DNA from: Siphonodentalium dalli | Lineage: Eukaryota; Mollusca; Scaphopoda; Gadilida; Siphonodentaliidae | Assembly (NCBI GenBank): GCA_032622095.1 | Contig: CP136063.1 | Coordinates: 29,638,987-29,702,986 of the forward strand | DNA length: 64,000 nucleotides | Reading direction: 5' to 3' | Shown: piece by piece, positions 62,011 through 64,000 of the stretch | Numbering within the stretch: the first letter of the stretch is position 1 | Layout: each line of letters starts with the position of its first letter | The notes under the pieces: model-generated | What the model was told of the DNA's origin: nothing | Database searches by the model: none | The model's input: the letters and a program-made list of their open reading frames with translations, nothing else | Program-made: the position numbers and the translations under genes

Positions 62011-64000
62011 CATCGAAATACCAAATTCATTAAAACATCTACCTTGGAACCACCTGACTGATTGGTCTGACATACATGTAATGTGTTTAGGTCCATGGAT
62101 AATTGGGCTTCAAACATGTTTAAATGGTTTTAGAAAAAGGCGCTTGTGAGATTGGAAATTTCCAACAATTGAGAAAGTTTGAGGTGTCGGTTGTGAAATT
62201 CCAACCTAAGACTTGGGAGTCTGGATCCCGGTCGGGAGGGGACTTGTTGAGCTGGAGGAGGGGGGTGATCAGTAGTGTACAGTTGGCAATTTCAAGGTGG
62301 ATTTTTACCAAGCTACATACTTGAAGTCTCTCTAGCCACATATCCTGTTTAAATCTACTTCTTTTAAAGTGATTATGAAAAGTTCTGACTGTTTTGGTCT
62401 CCAGAGTTCCAGTCTTATCAGTCTTTGCAGTCCGGTGAGCGACCCCACAGTCATTGACTGTCTTGTATATATTCATACCCTAGTTCTATATTATATAGTA
62501 TATACATATTCTAGATTAGGTATCATCTATCTTTCTAGGGTCTAGTTTCCAGACTTCACATGTAGGTTATTCAACATGATATTCGTCGGATCCATAGACG
62601 TTATCCTATATTACATGTCGCAATGTGATTCATCACCATCGATGTATTGTATCGTGCTGTATGTTATTTTGAGAGAGAAGAGAACATTGTAATGAAAACA
62701 ACTTTTCTTATTCTGCACCCCAACCAGCCCACCTGCAACTTTCAGGAGTAAAGTGAAATATATGGCCTTAAGTCTTATAGTCTATATGTAGACTGCTAGC
62801 TGGAAATATAATAGACACAGGGCTATAATGAGCTACGTAAAAGTTAAAGGGCATATGTCGACATTACCGACATTCATATGGCATTAGCAGATTGCTGCAT
62901 CCAGTAGAATGGTACTATTATAGTATCCCACTGTGTTCATGAGTGAGCCACTTAAAGGTGCAGCACCTACTGCATGCTAAAACTATAGTTTAAACAGTTT
63001 ATATTTTGGCATATATCTACACGTACATGTACATCCAAGTTATAAATTTATCTATCCCTATTTAAAAAAAACAATAAGCTAGATGTATAACACCAGCTAC
63101 ATGTACCTATCGCATTAATTTTCAGTTGTCCATGTCATGTAACAAATAAGCATATTTTAAACAGGTAGGGCCTACATGGATATATCATTTCATCATTCAT
63201 TTGTAAGACAGTTTCTCTAACTGGGACCCACTTATAATTCCATGCAAGACTATAAATATTTTAGCAAATAATTTAATATTAAGAAGTCCATATCCATGGT
63301 ACCACATTCTGACATTAATTATACAGTACTATAGTAAGTGTTGGCAGTGGGTTAAGAAGGGGCAACTTGATGCACTGGAGAATATTTTTATATTCCATAT
63401 ACTCTTGACAAATATTTCAAGAAACTGGATTTGAATTCATAATTTGATGACACTCTGTTGAGAAACTTCTGACAGATGGAAGCAGGCGCCGGTAATTTCT
63501 CAACAGATGCCCGAACAAAGATGTTAATTTCCGTCGCACGTCTTCTTTCATACATTTAGTTTTGTTCAACTTAAACATCGTGATTTGTCTGTCAAGCAGG
63601 CAAAACACACGGCCTTTGATTTATTTCTAGGAGTTGAAAAGCCCGGGGGGATTCCCCAGTCTAAAAATAGATGTATCCGTCCGCACAGTTAAAAAGTTAC
63701 CATCCTTATGGCAGTGGTATCTTAGCGTAGCGATGAGAGATAACTCTGCCTGGAGTTTGCGTCTGTTGGTCTCAAGACGAGAGGTCCGGTTCATTTTCCG
63801 GCACGAAATTATCGCCGTCTCTGATTCCGGTTACTTAGATTGAATTGATCAGAAACCTAATTTCACTAACATCTTGTCTCTATTTGGTGAAATACCCATC
63901 AGTTGAACGACATATATTCTTTATTGCCTCTTTTTGGGGAGAGAATGTTGTGACTTTAAACCGCCCGGTAGCACACTTACTCACATGTAGACTGTGTATT
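62011..64000. other. Right end of window, no gene recognised
   Basis: Short frames (for example minus 62476-62120 and minus 63608-63417) show no family resemblance, and I see no splice pattern joining them. TTAAAGGTGCAGCACCT at 62954 and TTAAAGGGCATATG at 62845 look like ends of TTAA elements, but no partner ends were found. Confidence 0.5.

Noticed and set aside
62120-62476. 118-residue minus-strand frame near the right end
   Set aside because: No recognisable motif, no splice or neighbour support; chance frame in repeat-derived DNA is as likely.
63417-63608. 63-residue minus-strand frame, possibly a first exon
   Set aside because: Basic and Met-rich, but no donor site or downstream exon could be linked with confidence.

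Overview
This is eukaryotic, animal-type DNA: AT-rich, with intron-split genes that have GT/AG boundaries, C2H2 zinc-finger arrays and dense transposable elements. The repeat style (TTAA-flanked MITEs, CCGTCCGT microsatellite, degenerate GAGGTCA repeats, long tandem satellites) suggests a marine invertebrate, perhaps a mollusc or other lophotrochozoan or a basal deuterostome; I cannot name the species. I see no convincing single-copy host gene. The window is almost wholly mobile and repetitive DNA plus two decayed zinc-finger genes.

Layout. 0-5.6 kb: minus-strand LINE whose ORF1 carries a PHD finger and whose ORF2 (endonuclease + reverse transcriptase) has two frameshifts and runs off the left edge. 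6.7-20.8 kb: a ~14 kb DNA transposon with ~760 bp terminal inverted repeats (TIRs) and two divergent multi-exon genes, an apparently intact 7-exon RecQ-like helicase (minus) and a ~15-exon PHD-containing transposase (plus) with two nonsense codons and one phase break. This best fits the Academ group with helicase (Academ-H). 20.8-26.4 kb: a C2H2 zinc-finger gene with a nonsense codon, split by a 3.58 kb element with GGCC ends and a 4-bp target duplication. 26.4-32.7 kb: nested elements using TTAA targets (Kolobok/T2-like), one of which holds an element made of a 12-bp palindrome, itself split by a hAT-like element; foldback hairpins occupy 29.8-31.3 kb. 32.8-37.7 kb: an element with ~830 bp TIRs around a decayed minus-strand gene of an unnamed family. 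38.9-43.2 kb: a second, paralogous zinc-finger locus. 44.46-53.67 kb: a 9.2 kb satellite of 77/82-bp units, bracketed by two direct copies of a ~100-bp sequence. 54.3-62 kb: tandem repeats, MITEs and a hAT element with a truncated transposase. 62-64 kb: nothing recognisable.

How it fits together. The two zinc-finger loci (about 6.4-26.4 and 39.0-43.2 kb) are duplicates sharing 5' and 3' flanks. Comparing them shows that the 14 kb transposon lies between flank and gene in copy 1, that the 3.58 kb element and a TTAA element entered copy 1, and that another TTAA element and a 50-bp minisatellite expansion are specific to copy 2. Each copy therefore serves as an approximate empty site for the other. 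All exon coordinates were read by hand from frames and splice signals and should be taken as models.
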